A DNA stretch of 64,000 bases, from NCBI RefSeq assembly GCF_009833965.1, contig NZ_CP047165.1, forward strand, positions 1,240,001-1,304,000, read 5' to 3'. The notes beneath the pieces were generated by a model. That model did no database searches. It was not told the origin of the DNA and saw only the letters and a program-made list of their open reading frames with translations. The position numbers were made by a program, and so were the translations under genes. Source of the stretch: Pelistega ratti. GTDB lineage: Bacteria > Pseudomonadota > Gammaproteobacteria > Burkholderiales > Burkholderiaceae_B. Shown piece after piece: positions 28,364 through 36,784 of this stretch (its first letter is position 1; every line of letters starts with the position of its first letter).

Positions 28364-29191
28364 TTAACTCATCTCTCTATGTTTCATCAACCATTCTGTT
28401 GGTGTTAAACCAAATTCTCGCTGAAAAATACGTGTTAAGACAGAGTTATGACTATACCCCACTTTCTCTGCCACAATAGAAACAGGTAGCCCTTTTAATA
28501 AGAGCATTTGAGCAACAGCAATCCGCCAATTGGCAAGGTAACTCATTGGAGGGATACCCATTACCGCTTTAAAATAGGAAGAAAAAGAAGAGCGTGACAT
28601 CAATGCTTTTTCTGCCATCATTTCTACTTGCCAGTTTTTTTCGGGATATTGGTGAATCTCCAATAAAAGCCCACTCAAATACTTATCTGTTAATCCTTGT
28701 AGTAGACCTATTTGAAGTAATTTTTTTGCTAAACAGCAACGTACTACTTGTATCGTAAAAAAAGCACATAAATGATGTACTGCTGCTTGGTAACCACAGG
28801 TTTGTTTTGTATTTTCCTCAAAAATCTGGTTGGCGATTACTTGTAACTCTGGACTATCCTCTAATGCTAAAACAACTATATTATTTAAGGTTTGTGTAAT
28901 GGGATTCCGTACACCACTCCCAAAATCAAAGCTAATACAAAAAATATCTAAACCTGTATTATCCAATGGTTGAATATGATGCAATACCTGAGAAGGAGAA
29001 AAAATAATACTTGGTTTATGAATATATTGACTTTTCCCATTATATAGTTGTAATTGACAAGCCCCCTGACGAATAAAATGTAAATACCCCTTATTTGGCT
29101 CATCAAAACTTCCTCTTCGGCATAGATTACCAATAAAGAACAAATCAGTACGAAATGGAAAATAGGTAAAAAGGTGGGTTAATGCATCCAT
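28364..29191 (-). CDS. AraC-family transcriptional regulator
   Basis: The 275-residue form starts at an ATG with AGGAG 6 nt upstream (29189-29191). The longest frame begins 16 codons earlier without such support. The N-terminal part (about 1-160) looks like an AraC cupin-type effector domain (GYLHFIRQGACQLQL). The C-terminal 100 residues contain two helix-turn-helices, the second with IVAEKVGYSHNSVLTRIFQREFGLTPTEWL. It is divergent from the isochorismatase-like gene across 146 nt, its likely target. Effector unknown. Confidence 0.88.
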   Translation of the reverse strand: MDALTHLFTYFPFRTDLFFIGNLCRRGSFDEPNKGYLHFIRQGACQLQLYNGKSQYIHKPSIIFSPSQVLHHIQPLDNTGLDIFCISFDFGSGVRNPITQTLNNIVVLALEDSPELQVIANQIFEENTKQTCGYQAAVHHLCAFFTIQVVRCCLAKKLLQIGLLQGLTDKYLSGLLLEIHQYPEKNWQVEMMAEKALMSRSSFSSYFKAVMGIPPMSYLANWRIAVAQMLLLKGLPVSIVAEKVGYSHNSVLTRIFQREFGLTPTEWLMKHREMS

Positions 29192-29337
29192 TTTTACTCC
29201 TTTTGGTGTGATGGTCGAATTTTTTGGATAATCAGTCAAAACAAAAGAAAATGAACATTCTACAATACACTCTCACACTAAATTAGCACAAATTGTTGCT
29301 TTATTTAACTGTTATCTACCCTAAAAAGGAATGCAAA

Positions 29338-30159
29338 ATGTCTGAAAAAATTAATGAAAATCGACGTCAAGCCTTAACTAAAGGTACTAATATTGCTATG
29401 GCAGCAACTGTTTTAGGTGCAATGGGTGTAACGAGTACAGCCACTGCAATGGAACAAAAAGCAAATGATAAATATGCTGAACCAAAAGAATACGATTTGA
29501 AACGTTTTCCTATGACCATTGATAAACAACGTGTTGCCTTAGTGGTTGTTGATCCTCAAAATGATTTCCTTAGCCCTAATGGCATTATGTGGGGAGTTTT
29601 AAAAGAAACTATCCAGAAAAACAATACTATTGAAAATATTGAAATGCTCTTTAAAACTGCTAAAGAAGTCAATATGCCTGTATTTGTTTCACCCCACCAC
29701 TACTATCCAACCGATGATTTTCATTTTGGTAGTCCCGGTGAACACTTTATGCACGACAGTGGTATGTTTGCTCGCAAAGGTCCTTATACAATGGAAGGTT
29801 TTGAAGGCTCAGGGGCAGATTTTGTTGAACGATACAAACCCTATATCTTTGATGGTAAAACAGTGATTGCTTCACCCCATAAAGTATTTGGTCCTGAAAC
29901 AAATGATTTAGTGTTTCAATTACGCAAACGTAAAATTGATCAAGTTATTCTAGCTGGTATGGCAGCCAACTTGTGTATTGACTCACATATGCGCGAATTA
30001 GTAGAGCAAGGATTTGAAGTAACCGTTATTAAAGATGCGACTGCTGGTCCTACTATTCCAGAGGGAGATGGCTATCTTGCAGCATTAGTTAATTACCGTA
30101 TTATTGCTAATGATCTTTGGACAACAAAAGAAGCCGTCGAAAAGATGAAAAAAGCATAA
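29338..30159 (+). CDS. Tat-exported isochorismatase-like cysteine hydrolase
   Basis: The start at 29338 is preferred over a frame 15 codons longer because AAAAAGGA lies just upstream, and it exposes a twin-arginine N terminus: NENRRQALTKG followed by a hydrophobic stretch and a TATA-type cleavage site near residue 37. The 273-residue protein has the isochorismatase-fold triad: Asp72 (VVVDPQNDF), Lys182 (SPHKVFG) and Cys213 (MAANLCIDSHMREL). Relatives hydrolyse isochorismate, nicotinamide, N-carbamoyl compounds or peptides. Tat export is unusual for the family. Regulation by the divergent AraC gene is inferred. Confidence 0.85.
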   Translation: MSEKINENRRQALTKGTNIAMAATVLGAMGVTSTATAMEQKANDKYAEPKEYDLKRFPMTIDKQRVALVVVDPQNDFLSPNGIMWGVLKETIQKNNTIENIEMLFKTAKEVNMPVFVSPHHYYPTDDFHFGSPGEHFMHDSGMFARKGPYTMEGFEGSGADFVERYKPYIFDGKTVIASPHKVFGPETNDLVFQLRKRKIDQVILAGMAANLCIDSHMRELVEQGFEVTVIKDATAGPTIPEGDGYLAALVNYRIIANDLWTTKEAVEKMKKA

Positions 30160-30205
30160 TTCATCACTTATCCCCTTTTCTCTATAAAATAACTCACTCC
30201 TAAGT

Positions 30206-30253
30206 AAACTGTACGCTGAAAGTTGAATAATCAACCCAAAGCGTACAGTTTTT
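30206..30253 (+). terminator. Terminator of the isochorismatase-like gene
   Basis: AAACTGTACGC (30206-30216) pairs perfectly with GCGTACAGTTT (30241-30251), with an inner GTTGA/TCAAC hairpin, followed by TTTTT. It lies 46 nt past the stop codon and just outside the insertion sequence. Confidence 0.88.
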
Positions 30254-30274
30254 AGTGATTCTTTATGAATCATT

Positions 30275-30307
30275 TGTAGAATAAACTAGCGTTGTTTACA
30301 TTATTTT
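30275..30307 (+). repeat. IS left terminal inverted repeat
   Basis: Starts TGTAGAATAAAC and contains AGCGTTGTTTACA. About 25 of 33 positions match the right end read in reverse complement. It may contain the transposase promoter (TTGTAG and TACATT, 17 nt apart). Confidence 0.8.
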
Positions 30308-30321
30308 AAGATAATAGTACG

Positions 30322-31161
30322 ATGAATATACACAAAAACACTCGCTTATTACCTCGCCAAAGAGAAGAGATTTGGCTAGCCTATACTCAAAACAAACAAA
30401 ATGTCACTTCTTTAGCGAAAGAATACAAGGTTTCTCGCCCCACTATCTATAAGATACTCAAACTCGCTCGTGGTCGATTATTAAAACCTCAGACCAGTAT
30501 CAATAATCGGTTTAGACAGGCTAAATTTGGGATTAAGCGCTTAGCTAAAGTAGAAAAGTCCATCCAAGAACGATTAAAGAAACAAGCTAAACGCTATAAT
30601 AAATCCTATCCTGGCGAAATGGTTCATGTCGATACAAAACGCTTGCCTTTACTGAAAGGACAACACACGCAAAGTCAAAGGGAATATCTGTTTGTGGCTA
30701 TCGATGATTACTCGCGTGAATTATATGCGGCTATTATGCCAGATAAAACCGCCTTTAGCGCAGCTACGTTCTTAACCCAACATCTGATAGACCCTTGTCC
30801 TTATACCATAGAGGTTATTTACTCAGATAATGGAACAGAATATAAAGGAACAAAAGAACATGAGTTTGGTAAAGCTTGTTATCAACATCATATCAATCAA
30901 AAATTTACTAAAGTCGCCAATCCTAAAACCAATGGAAAAGCAGAACGGGTAATTAGAACCTTGATGCAAATGTGGCATGATAAACATGAATTTACCGATA
31001 GCCAGCATAGAAAACAGGAGCTTACCCGATTTATTAATTTCTACAACACCGTAAAACCACATAGTGCTCTTGTTTACCAAGATCAACTTGGTCATAAACG
31101 GACACTGACACCTTACGAATATTTAGAAATTTATTTTGCAAATAGTGTAAACAACGCTTGA
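30322..31161 (+). CDS. IS481-family DDE transposase
   Basis: The 279-residue protein has an N-terminal helix-turn-helix (NVTSLAKEYKVSRPTIYKIL, residues 27-46) and an integrase-core RNase H fold. The DDE triad is Asp104 (MVHVDTKRL), Asp169 (YSDNGTEYKG) and Glu208 (KTNGKAERVIR), with IDDYSRELYA and FYNTVKPHSAL completing the IS481 pattern. One uninterrupted frame without a programmed frameshift, unlike IS3 elements. The Shine-Dalgarno sequence is weak. Confidence 0.93.
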   Translation: MNIHKNTRLLPRQREEIWLAYTQNKQNVTSLAKEYKVSRPTIYKILKLARGRLLKPQTSINNRFRQAKFGIKRLAKVEKSIQERLKKQAKRYNKSYPGEMVHVDTKRLPLLKGQHTQSQREYLFVAIDDYSRELYAAIMPDKTAFSAATFLTQHLIDPCPYTIEVIYSDNGTEYKGTKEHEFGKACYQHHINQKFTKVANPKTNGKAERVIRTLMQMWHDKHEFTDSQHRKQELTRFINFYNTVKPHSALVYQDQLGHKRTLTPYEYLEIYFANSVNNA

Positions 31162-31171
31162 GTTTTTAACA
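31139..31171 (-). repeat. IS right terminal inverted repeat
   Basis: Read on the minus strand it begins TGTTAAAAACTCAAGCG and shares the AGCGTTGTTTACA core with the left end. It overlaps the last codons of the transposase. Confidence 0.8.
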
Positions 31172-31178
31172 AATCATT

Positions 31179-31529
31179 TATTCCACTTAGCAATAACTGA
31201 AATATTTTTTAAAATAAATGACACATAGGTTATATAAAATACAAATACATATAGAAAATATTGAGACTATACTGCATTATTAAATAATATTTATTGTAGG
31301 TTATTCCCATCACTAAGACAGGCTTTAGATCCACTCATCAAATTCATACCAATAATCATTTCTTTGTTATATTCTCTATTATCCATAACCGATCTATTAC
31401 GAATACCATTAGAAAATTTAATAAAGTCATAACTTTTTCTAAACTAATTAATAAACCAGTATTTCTTGTTTAATCATCTCTGTAAGACTTTAACTACAGC
31501 ATCCACTCTTCTAAATTAAGCCCTAGAAA
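31179..31529. other. Non-coding stretch between IS element and metF terminator
   Basis: No intact gene. On the minus strand a 50-codon open frame without a usable start (31443-31291) ends MSGSKACLSDGNNLQ and might be the tail of a dead gene. Nothing else is recognisable. Confidence 0.4.
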
Positions 31530-31567
31530 AATAACTCCTTGATGAAATACATCATCTAGGAGTTATT
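31525..31567 (-). terminator. Intrinsic terminator of ahcY-metF
   Basis: AATAACTCCT (31530-31539) pairs perfectly with AGGAGTTATT (31558-31567), with an inner TGATG/CATCA pair. On the minus strand it is followed by TTTTTCT. It lies 26 nt after the metF stop. Confidence 0.92.
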
Positions 31568-31593
31568 AGAGAGTAGAATTGACAAGAATAGCT

Positions 31594-32430
31594 TTATATT
31601 TTTAAATTCTGCCAAATCGCTAAGGTTGCCTTAGACTGATTTAACGTATAGAAATGAATTCCTGGCACTCCATTATCAATAAGCTTCTGACAAAGCTGTG
31701 TTACGACATCTATACCAAAGGCTCGAATAGAGGCTTGATCATCACCAAACTCTGCTAATCGTAAGCGTATCCACCGTGGGATCTCTGCCCCACACATTTG
31801 TGAGAAACGACTTAGCTGTGAATAATTGGTAATCGGCATAATCCCTGCATAGACGGGAATAGTCACTCCTTTTGCCGTTAATCGATTCACAAATTCATCA
31901 TAAGCATCTGGATTATAGAAGTACTGTGTAATCGCACTATCTGCACCAGCATTTACCTTAGTGATAAAGTGATCTAAATCCTCACTGGGTGAAGTCGCTT
32001 GTGGATGCATTTCTGGATAAGCCGCTACTTTGATATTGAAATAATCACCATAGTGCTGACGAATAAATGCCACCAAATCACTCGCATGACGTAATTCAGA
32101 ACTGGCTAAACCCATACCTGAAGGTAGATCCCCTCTAAGCGCAACAAGTTGTGTGACACCAATCTGCTTAAATTGCTCTAAATACGCCAAAATTTGCTCT
32201 GGCGTATTTCCCACGCACGATAAATGAGGCACTGCTTCTAAACCACGGTTTTTAAGCATTCTCACCGTTTCTATTGTGCCTACCTGCGTTGAACCACCAG
32301 CTCCAAAAGTTACACTCATATAGCTAGGACGAATAACCTGCAATTCTTGAGTGGTTTTTTGAAGCCGTTCTGCCGCTGCTACATCACGAGGCGGGAAAAA
32401 CTCTACACTAAAAAAATTATCTCTTGCCAT
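31594..32430 (-). CDS. metF: Methylenetetrahydrofolate reductase
   Basis: A 278-residue FAD-dependent TIM barrel producing 5-methyl-THF for methionine synthesis. Motifs: SVEFFPPRD with the catalytic Glu at the N terminus, SVTFGAGGSTQVGT, LVALRGDLPSG, GADSAITQYFYN and IMPITNYSQL. Only 1 nt after ahcY, so the two share a transcript controlled by the SAH riboswitch upstream. Both act in the methyl cycle with metK. Confidence 0.96.
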   Translation of the reverse strand: MARDNFFSVEFFPPRDVAAAERLQKTTQELQVIRPSYMSVTFGAGGSTQVGTIETVRMLKNRGLEAVPHLSCVGNTPEQILAYLEQFKQIGVTQLVALRGDLPSGMGLASSELRHASDLVAFIRQHYGDYFNIKVAAYPEMHPQATSPSEDLDHFITKVNAGADSAITQYFYNPDAYDEFVNRLTAKGVTIPVYAGIMPITNYSQLSRFSQMCGAEIPRWIRLRLAEFGDDQASIRAFGIDVVTQLCQKLIDNGVPGIHFYTLNQSKATLAIWQNLKI

Positions 32431-32431
32431 T

Positions 32432-33829
32432 TTAGTAACGATAGTGTTCTGGTTTATAAGGCCCTTCTACAGGTACTCCGATATAATCCGCTTGTTTTTG
32501 CGTTAGGGTAGATAGCTGTACACCTAATTTTTTGAGATGTAAGCGTGCTACTTTTTCATCTAAATGTTTTGGTAAAATATATACCTTACCTGCTTCATAA
32601 TGCTCTCCACGAGTGAAAAGCTCAATTTGTGCAATCGTTTGATTAGTGAAAGAAGCCGACATCACAAAAGAAGGATGCCCAGTAGCACAACCCAAATTAA
32701 CCAAACGACCTTTTGCCAATAAGATAATACGTTTACCATCAGGGAAAATCACATGATCCACTTGAGGTTTAATTTCTTCCCACTGTAAATCCTCTAATGC
32801 AGATACTTCAATTTCATTATCAAAGTGTCCAATATTGCACACAATCGCTTCATTTTTCATTTTTTCCATATGTGCACGTGTAATAACATTGTAATTACCT
32901 GTCGCTGTTACAAAAATATCTGCCTTATCGGCGGCATCTTCCATCGTAACAACTTTAAATCCTTCCATAGAGGCTTGTAAGGCACAAATAGGATCAACCT
33001 CACATACCCATACTTGAGCACGTAAAGCAGCAAGTGCTTGAGCACAACCTTTACCCACATCACCAAAACCAACAACCACGGCAACTTTACCTGCAACCAT
33101 CACATCAGTCGCTCGTTTAATACCATCAACTAAAGATTCACGGCAACCGTATAAATTATCAAACTTAGACTTTGTGACAGAATCATTCACATTAATCGCC
33201 GGGATTTGTAGCTCACCTTTTTGAGCCATTTGGTATAAACGATGTACTCCTGTCGTTGTTTCTTCTGTTACCCCTTTAATTTGTGCTAAACGGGTAGAAT
33301 ACCATGTGGCATCTTGTGCTAACTTAGCTTTAATAGCAGCAAACAGTACACGCTCTTCTTCACTTTGTGGGTTATCTAGTACAGAAATATCTTTCTCTGC
33401 TTTTGCCCCCAAGTGTAATAAAGTTGTTGCATCACCACCGTCATCTAAGATCATATTGGCTTGTTCGCCCGGCCATTCAAAAATCTGATGAGTATATTGC
33501 CAATAATCTTCTAGACTTTCCCCTTTAACCGCAAAAACAGGAATACCACGAGCAGCAATCGCAGCGGCAGCATGGTCTTGCGTAGAGAAAATATTGCATG
33601 ATGCCCAACGCACTTCTGCCCCTAATGCCACTAGTGTTTCAATCAATACACCTGTTTGGATAGTCATATGTAAACTACCTGCAATACGAGCCCCTTTTAA
33701 TGGTTGTGAGGCAGCAAACTCTTCACGTGTTGCCATAAGACCTGGCATTTCTGTTTCAGCAATAGATAATTCTTTACGCCCCCAATCTGCTAAAGAAATA
33801 TCGGCAATTTTATAATCAACTGTACTCAT
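32432..33829 (-). CDS. ahcY: Adenosylhomocysteinase
   Basis: The 465-residue enzyme splits S-adenosylhomocysteine into homocysteine and adenosine, relieving inhibition of methyltransferases. Motifs: [68 protein letters not shown] and the NAD-binding [16 protein letters not shown] terminus KPEHYRY is the family signature. Preceded by a SAH riboswitch with a terminator expression platform, and followed directly by metF. Confidence 0.97.
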   Translation of the reverse strand: MSTVDYKIADISLADWGRKELSIAETEMPGLMATREEFAASQPLKGARIAGSLHMTIQTGVLIETLVALGAEVRWASCNIFSTQDHAAAAIAARGIPVFAVKGESLEDYWQYTHQIFEWPGEQANMILDDGGDATTLLHLGAKAEKDISVLDNPQSEEERVLFAAIKAKLAQDATWYSTRLAQIKGVTEETTTGVHRLYQMAQKGELQIPAINVNDSVTKSKFDNLYGCRESLVDGIKRATDVMVAGKVAVVVGFGDVGKGCAQALAALRAQVWVCEVDPICALQASMEGFKVVTMEDAADKADIFVTATGNYNVITRAHMEKMKNEAIVCNIGHFDNEIEVSALEDLQWEEIKPQVDHVIFPDGKRIILLAKGRLVNLGCATGHPSFVMSASFTNQTIAQIELFTRGEHYEAGKVYILPKHLDEKVARLHLKKLGVQLSTLTQKQADYIGVPVEGPYKPEHYRY

Positions 33830-33926
33830 ATTTATCCTTTACATATAAATGATTAAACGTTTTCATTCTACCGTACTTACTCTCTATTTCTGTACAAATA
33901 GTCGGTATTCCACAAAACTTATACAA

Positions 33927-33975
33927 CAAAAAAGCACTCACCTTATACTGACTTTTTTGCAGATAAGATGAGCGC
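33927..33975 (-). terminator. Riboswitch-controlled terminator before ahcY
   Basis: On the minus strand GCGCTCATCTTAT (complement of 33963-33975) pairs with ATAAGGTGAGTGC (complement of 33934-33946) in a 13-bp stem with two G-U pairs, followed by TTTTTTG. Its 5' arm is also the conserved 3' strand of the SAH aptamer, so aptamer folding and termination exclude each other. Confidence 0.85.
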
Positions 33976-34039
33976 CGTTATATTGATAATCATCTGTTTG
34001 AGCCTAGCAGAAAAATCTGTTGCAACGCCCCTCAAACAG
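33967..34039 (-). promoter_or_regulatory. S-adenosylhomocysteine (SAH) riboswitch
   Basis: Read on the minus strand: P1 is CTGTTTGAG (34039-34031) with CTCAAACAG (34002-33994). The conserved GAGGGGCGTTGCAAC segment follows P1, then CTAGGCTC, and finally the separated AACGGCGCTCATC strand (33979-33967) that forms the pseudoknot. These match the SAH aptamer as I know it. It begins 15 nt after the metK stop codon and controls ahcY-metF. Because the 3' strand is shared with the terminator, SAH binding should turn expression on, as known for this class. Confidence 0.92.
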
Positions 34040-34054
34040 TGAAAAAAGAATAGG

Positions 34055-35221
34055 CTACAAACCAACTGCCGCTCTTAAAGTAGCCGCTTTATCAGTCGCC
34101 TCCCACGAGAATTCAGGTTCTGAACGACCAAAATGTCCGTATGCTGCTGATTTACTATAGATAGGACGTAATAAATCTAGCATCTGTACAATTCCTCTTG
34201 GACGTAAATCAAAATGCTCGCGTACAAGTTTTTCTAATTCAGTATCAGGAATAACACTTGTACCTTCTGTATAAACCGTAATATTAATAGGTTCAGCTAC
34301 ACCAATTGCATAACTCACTTGAATTTGACATTGGCGCGCTAAACCAGCAGCTACAATATTTTTAGCAACATAGCGTGCTGCATACGCTGCCGAACGATCT
34401 ACTTTTGAAGGGTCTTTACCTGAGAATGCACCACCCCCATGAGGGCAAGCACCACCATAGGTATCCACAATAATCTTACGACCTGTTAAACCACAATCCC
34501 CTTGAGGTCCCCCAATCACAAAAACACCCGTAGGATTTACAAAGAATTTTGTATTGGGTGTGATTAAACCCTCAGGGAAACTTGGTTTAATAATTTCTTC
34601 AATAACCGCTTCTCGAATATCCGCTTGCTTGATTTCTGGGTGATGTTGTGTAGAAAGCACCACGGTATCCACTTCTACAGGTTTACCATCTACATAACGG
34701 AAAGTAACTTGAGATTTGGCATCAGGACGTAACCATGATAGCGTACCATTTTTACGCAATTCACTTTGACGCTGTACTAAACGATGTGCATACCAAATTG
34801 GCGCTGGCATTAAGTCAGGTGTTTCATCGCAAGCATAACCAAACATCAGCCCCTGATCCCCTGCTCCTTGATTAAGAATTTCTTCTTGAGAACGATCAAC
34901 CCCTTGAGCAATATCAGGAGATTGTTTATCATAAGCGACCAACACCGCACAACCTTTATAGTCAATACCATAATCGGTATTATCATAACCAATACGTTTA
35001 ATGGTCTGACGGGCAATATCAATATAATCAATATTAGCGGTAGTGGTAATTTCTCCTGCCAATACCACTAAACCTGTATTACACAGTGTTTCTGCCGCAA
35101 CACGTCCATTGGGATCTTGTTCTAAAATGGCGTCTAAAATCGCATCAGAGATTTGATCTGCTACTTTGTCGGGATGCCCCTCCGAAACAGATTCTGACGT
35201 AAATAAGAAATCATTAGACAT
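34055..35221 (-). CDS. metK: S-adenosylmethionine synthetase
   Basis: The 388-residue enzyme makes SAM from ATP and methionine. The start used is the ATG at 35221 ([19 protein letters not shown]), with AAGGA 10 nt upstream; a 16-codon longer frame reads through the leader and is not credible. Motifs: [54 protein letters not shown] and [19 protein letters not shown]. The leader contains a SAM-II-like aptamer. It is divergent from lpxL. Confidence 0.97.
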   Translation of the reverse strand: MSNDFLFTSESVSEGHPDKVADQISDAILDAILEQDPNGRVAAETLCNTGLVVLAGEITTTANIDYIDIARQTIKRIGYDNTDYGIDYKGCAVLVAYDKQSPDIAQGVDRSQEEILNQGAGDQGLMFGYACDETPDLMPAPIWYAHRLVQRQSELRKNGTLSWLRPDAKSQVTFRYVDGKPVEVDTVVLSTQHHPEIKQADIREAVIEEIIKPSFPEGLITPNTKFFVNPTGVFVIGGPQGDCGLTGRKIIVDTYGGACPHGGGAFSGKDPSKVDRSAAYAARYVAKNIVAAGLARQCQIQVSYAIGVAEPINITVYTEGTSVIPDTELEKLVREHFDLRPRGIVQMLDLLRPIYSKSAAYGHFGRSEPEFSWEATDKAATLRAAVGL

Positions 35222-35286
35222 AAAAAAAGCGTCCTTAAAATGAAAAAACGAAAAGAGAACGCGAAGCAACTTGGAAGAAAGTGCGA

Positions 35287-35341
35287 CGCTTTAGCGGTTT
35301 TTATGATTCGCCCCGCAAGTTGTCTGTTTAACTCAGCGAAT
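35287..35341 (-). promoter_or_regulatory. SAM-II-like riboswitch aptamer ahead of metK
   Basis: Read on the minus strand: P1 is ATTCGC (35341-35336) with GCGAAT (35311-35306). The loop begins GAGTTAA and ends CTTGCGG (35319-35313). After P1 come ATAAAA and CCGCTAAAG (35297-35289), which pairs back to CTTGCGG as the pseudoknot. The GA.TTAA, TTGC, ATAAA and GCTAAA order is the SAM-II pattern. Downstream, CAAGTTG (35273-35267) and ACGCTTT beside the Shine-Dalgarno (35232-35226) can compete with the pseudoknot strands; which state is off is not clear from sequence. Confidence 0.75.
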
Positions 35342-35666
35342 AATATTTGCATTTATCAAAAATACAGTCTGCCTATTGTACTCTAATTTAGATTCAACGT
35401 GGTTATTTCACTCTTTTTCTAAGATAATCATTACTCCCTATCCTCTTTATCATCATGATTGAATAGATAGTTATAGCCTATTTATCATAAACAACCCATA
35501 CCTGTCTTTAGTTTATTTTTATACTTTTTATACCGTAGATTTCTCTTGATATGCTGATATAACACCTTATTTATTAACCTTTTTCAGCACTTCAACAGGA
35601 TAACAAGGTATCCTATCCAATATTCTTTTAAAATAATAAAATTACGGATTCCTCCTTATCAAATAT
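35342..35666. other. Divergent promoter region of metK and lpxL
   Basis: AT-rich, no ORF. Promoters for both genes must lie here. No hexamer pair stands out enough to be called. Confidence 0.4.
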
Positions 35667-36563
35667 ATGGAAAAGACTTTTAAATATCGTGTGCTTGAAT
35701 TTATTTTTAAAAGCATTAGCCGTCTCTCTCATAAAAACAGACTACGTTTAGGGGCAACAATATCGTGGTTTTTTCCTAAAGTGGCCAAACGTCGTGCACG
35801 AATTGTTTATACAAATTTACGTTTAGCATTTCCTGAAGCATCAGAAGCACAAATTCATACTTGGGCAAAGCAGAACTTCCGTCTCACCACACAGTCTTTT
35901 ATCGACAGGGCGGTATTATGGTATGCCCCAAAAGCAAAAATAGATGAAATTTGTCAGCTATACGCCTGCCCTGAATTTGAGTCTATTCGACAAGGGAAAG
36001 AGCCTCTATTATTACTAGCCCCTCATTTTATCGGGTTAGATGCAGCTGCTTCCTATCTTTCTGCTATGTTCCCTGAAAGCTGTTCAATGTATAAATCACA
36101 ACATGACCCTGCATTTGATGCCATTATTGCCAAGGGAAGAGCAAGATTTAACAAAGTTCACCTACTTAGCCGACAAGATGGTTTTAGAGGTTTAGTACGT
36201 TACCTCAAAAATGGTTTTCCGCTGTATTATTTACCCGATATGGATTTTGGGAGAAAAGAATCTATTTTTGTTCCTTTCTTTAATATCCCTAGTGCCACAT
36301 TACCCAGTACAGCACAAATTGCACAATTATTTAAACCTAATGTTTGCCCTATTGTAACGGCATTAGATATAAAAACAGGAATTTACCATATCAAGTTTCT
36401 ATCCCCTCTTAAAGACTTTCCAGGGGAAGATTCTATTGAAGAAGCAACCGCTCGTATTAATCGCTTACTAGAAGAGTGGATTCGAGAAGACCCTGCTCAG
36501 TATTACTGGGTACATCGCCGCTTTAAAACCCGCCCTGAGGGAGAAAAAAGCTTTTATGACTAA
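35667..36563 (+). CDS. lpxL: Lipid A biosynthesis acyltransferase (LpxL/LpxM family)
   Basis: The 298-residue inner-membrane-associated acyltransferase adds a secondary acyl chain to the lipid A precursor. The HX4D catalytic motif is HFIGLD (His120, Asp125). YLPDMDFGRKESIFVPFF and YYWVHRRFKTRP are family signatures. Whether it is the LpxL or LpxM step cannot be decided from sequence; the lpxL symbol is by family. Divergent from metK, a pairing seen in Burkholderiales. Confidence 0.88.
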   Translation: MEKTFKYRVLEFIFKSISRLSHKNRLRLGATISWFFPKVAKRRARIVYTNLRLAFPEASEAQIHTWAKQNFRLTTQSFIDRAVLWYAPKAKIDEICQLYACPEFESIRQGKEPLLLLAPHFIGLDAAASYLSAMFPESCSMYKSQHDPAFDAIIAKGRARFNKVHLLSRQDGFRGLVRYLKNGFPLYYLPDMDFGRKESIFVPFFNIPSATLPSTAQIAQLFKPNVCPIVTALDIKTGIYHIKFLSPLKDFPGEDSIEEATARINRLLEEWIREDPAQYYWVHRRFKTRPEGEKSFYD

Positions 36564-36697
36564 ATGATTTTATAGTTGTATTATTTAAAATATTACGCTT
36601 CTATCGTTAGTTAAAATATCTTTTTATATCATCGGTAGCTATTAAAATAACAAGTACCTGTACTCATTTTTCATAAAGAGTAATAAACTTTCGTACT

Positions 36698-36778
36698 AAA
36701 GCCTATAAAAATCTTTATAAATAAAATTTTTAAATTGAAAAAATAAAACAATAATTTTACAAAGATTTCACAGGCTTT
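36698..36778. terminator. Long imperfect inverted repeat between lpxL and tpx
   Basis: AAAGCCT (36698-36704) pairs with AGGCTTT (36772-36778), and AAATCTTT (36709-36716) with AAAGATTT (36761-36768). The intervening loop is almost pure A/T. It sits between two convergent genes, 6 nt from the tpx stop, and could end both transcripts, although no long T-run follows either arm. Confidence 0.45.
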
Positions 36779-36784
36779 TATTAT

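Larger units (their letters stand above)
30268..31178 (+). mobile_element. IS481-family insertion sequence with 7-bp target duplication
   Basis: The element spans about 30275-31171 (897 bp), begins TGT and ends ACA. Its ends are imperfect inverted repeats of about 33 bp sharing an exact AGCGTTGTTTACA core (L near 30287, R near 31150). It is flanked by AATCATT at 30268-30274 and 31172-31178, a perfect 7-bp direct repeat. The single transposase frame is intact, so the copy looks recent and potentially active. Confidence 0.88.

Noticed and set aside
31291..31443. Minus-strand 50-codon open frame ending MSGSKACLSDGNNLQ as a pilin fragment
   Set aside because: Resemblance to the segment after a type IV pilin helix is slight, the N-terminal methylation motif is missing and no start codon or ribosome-binding site is present.
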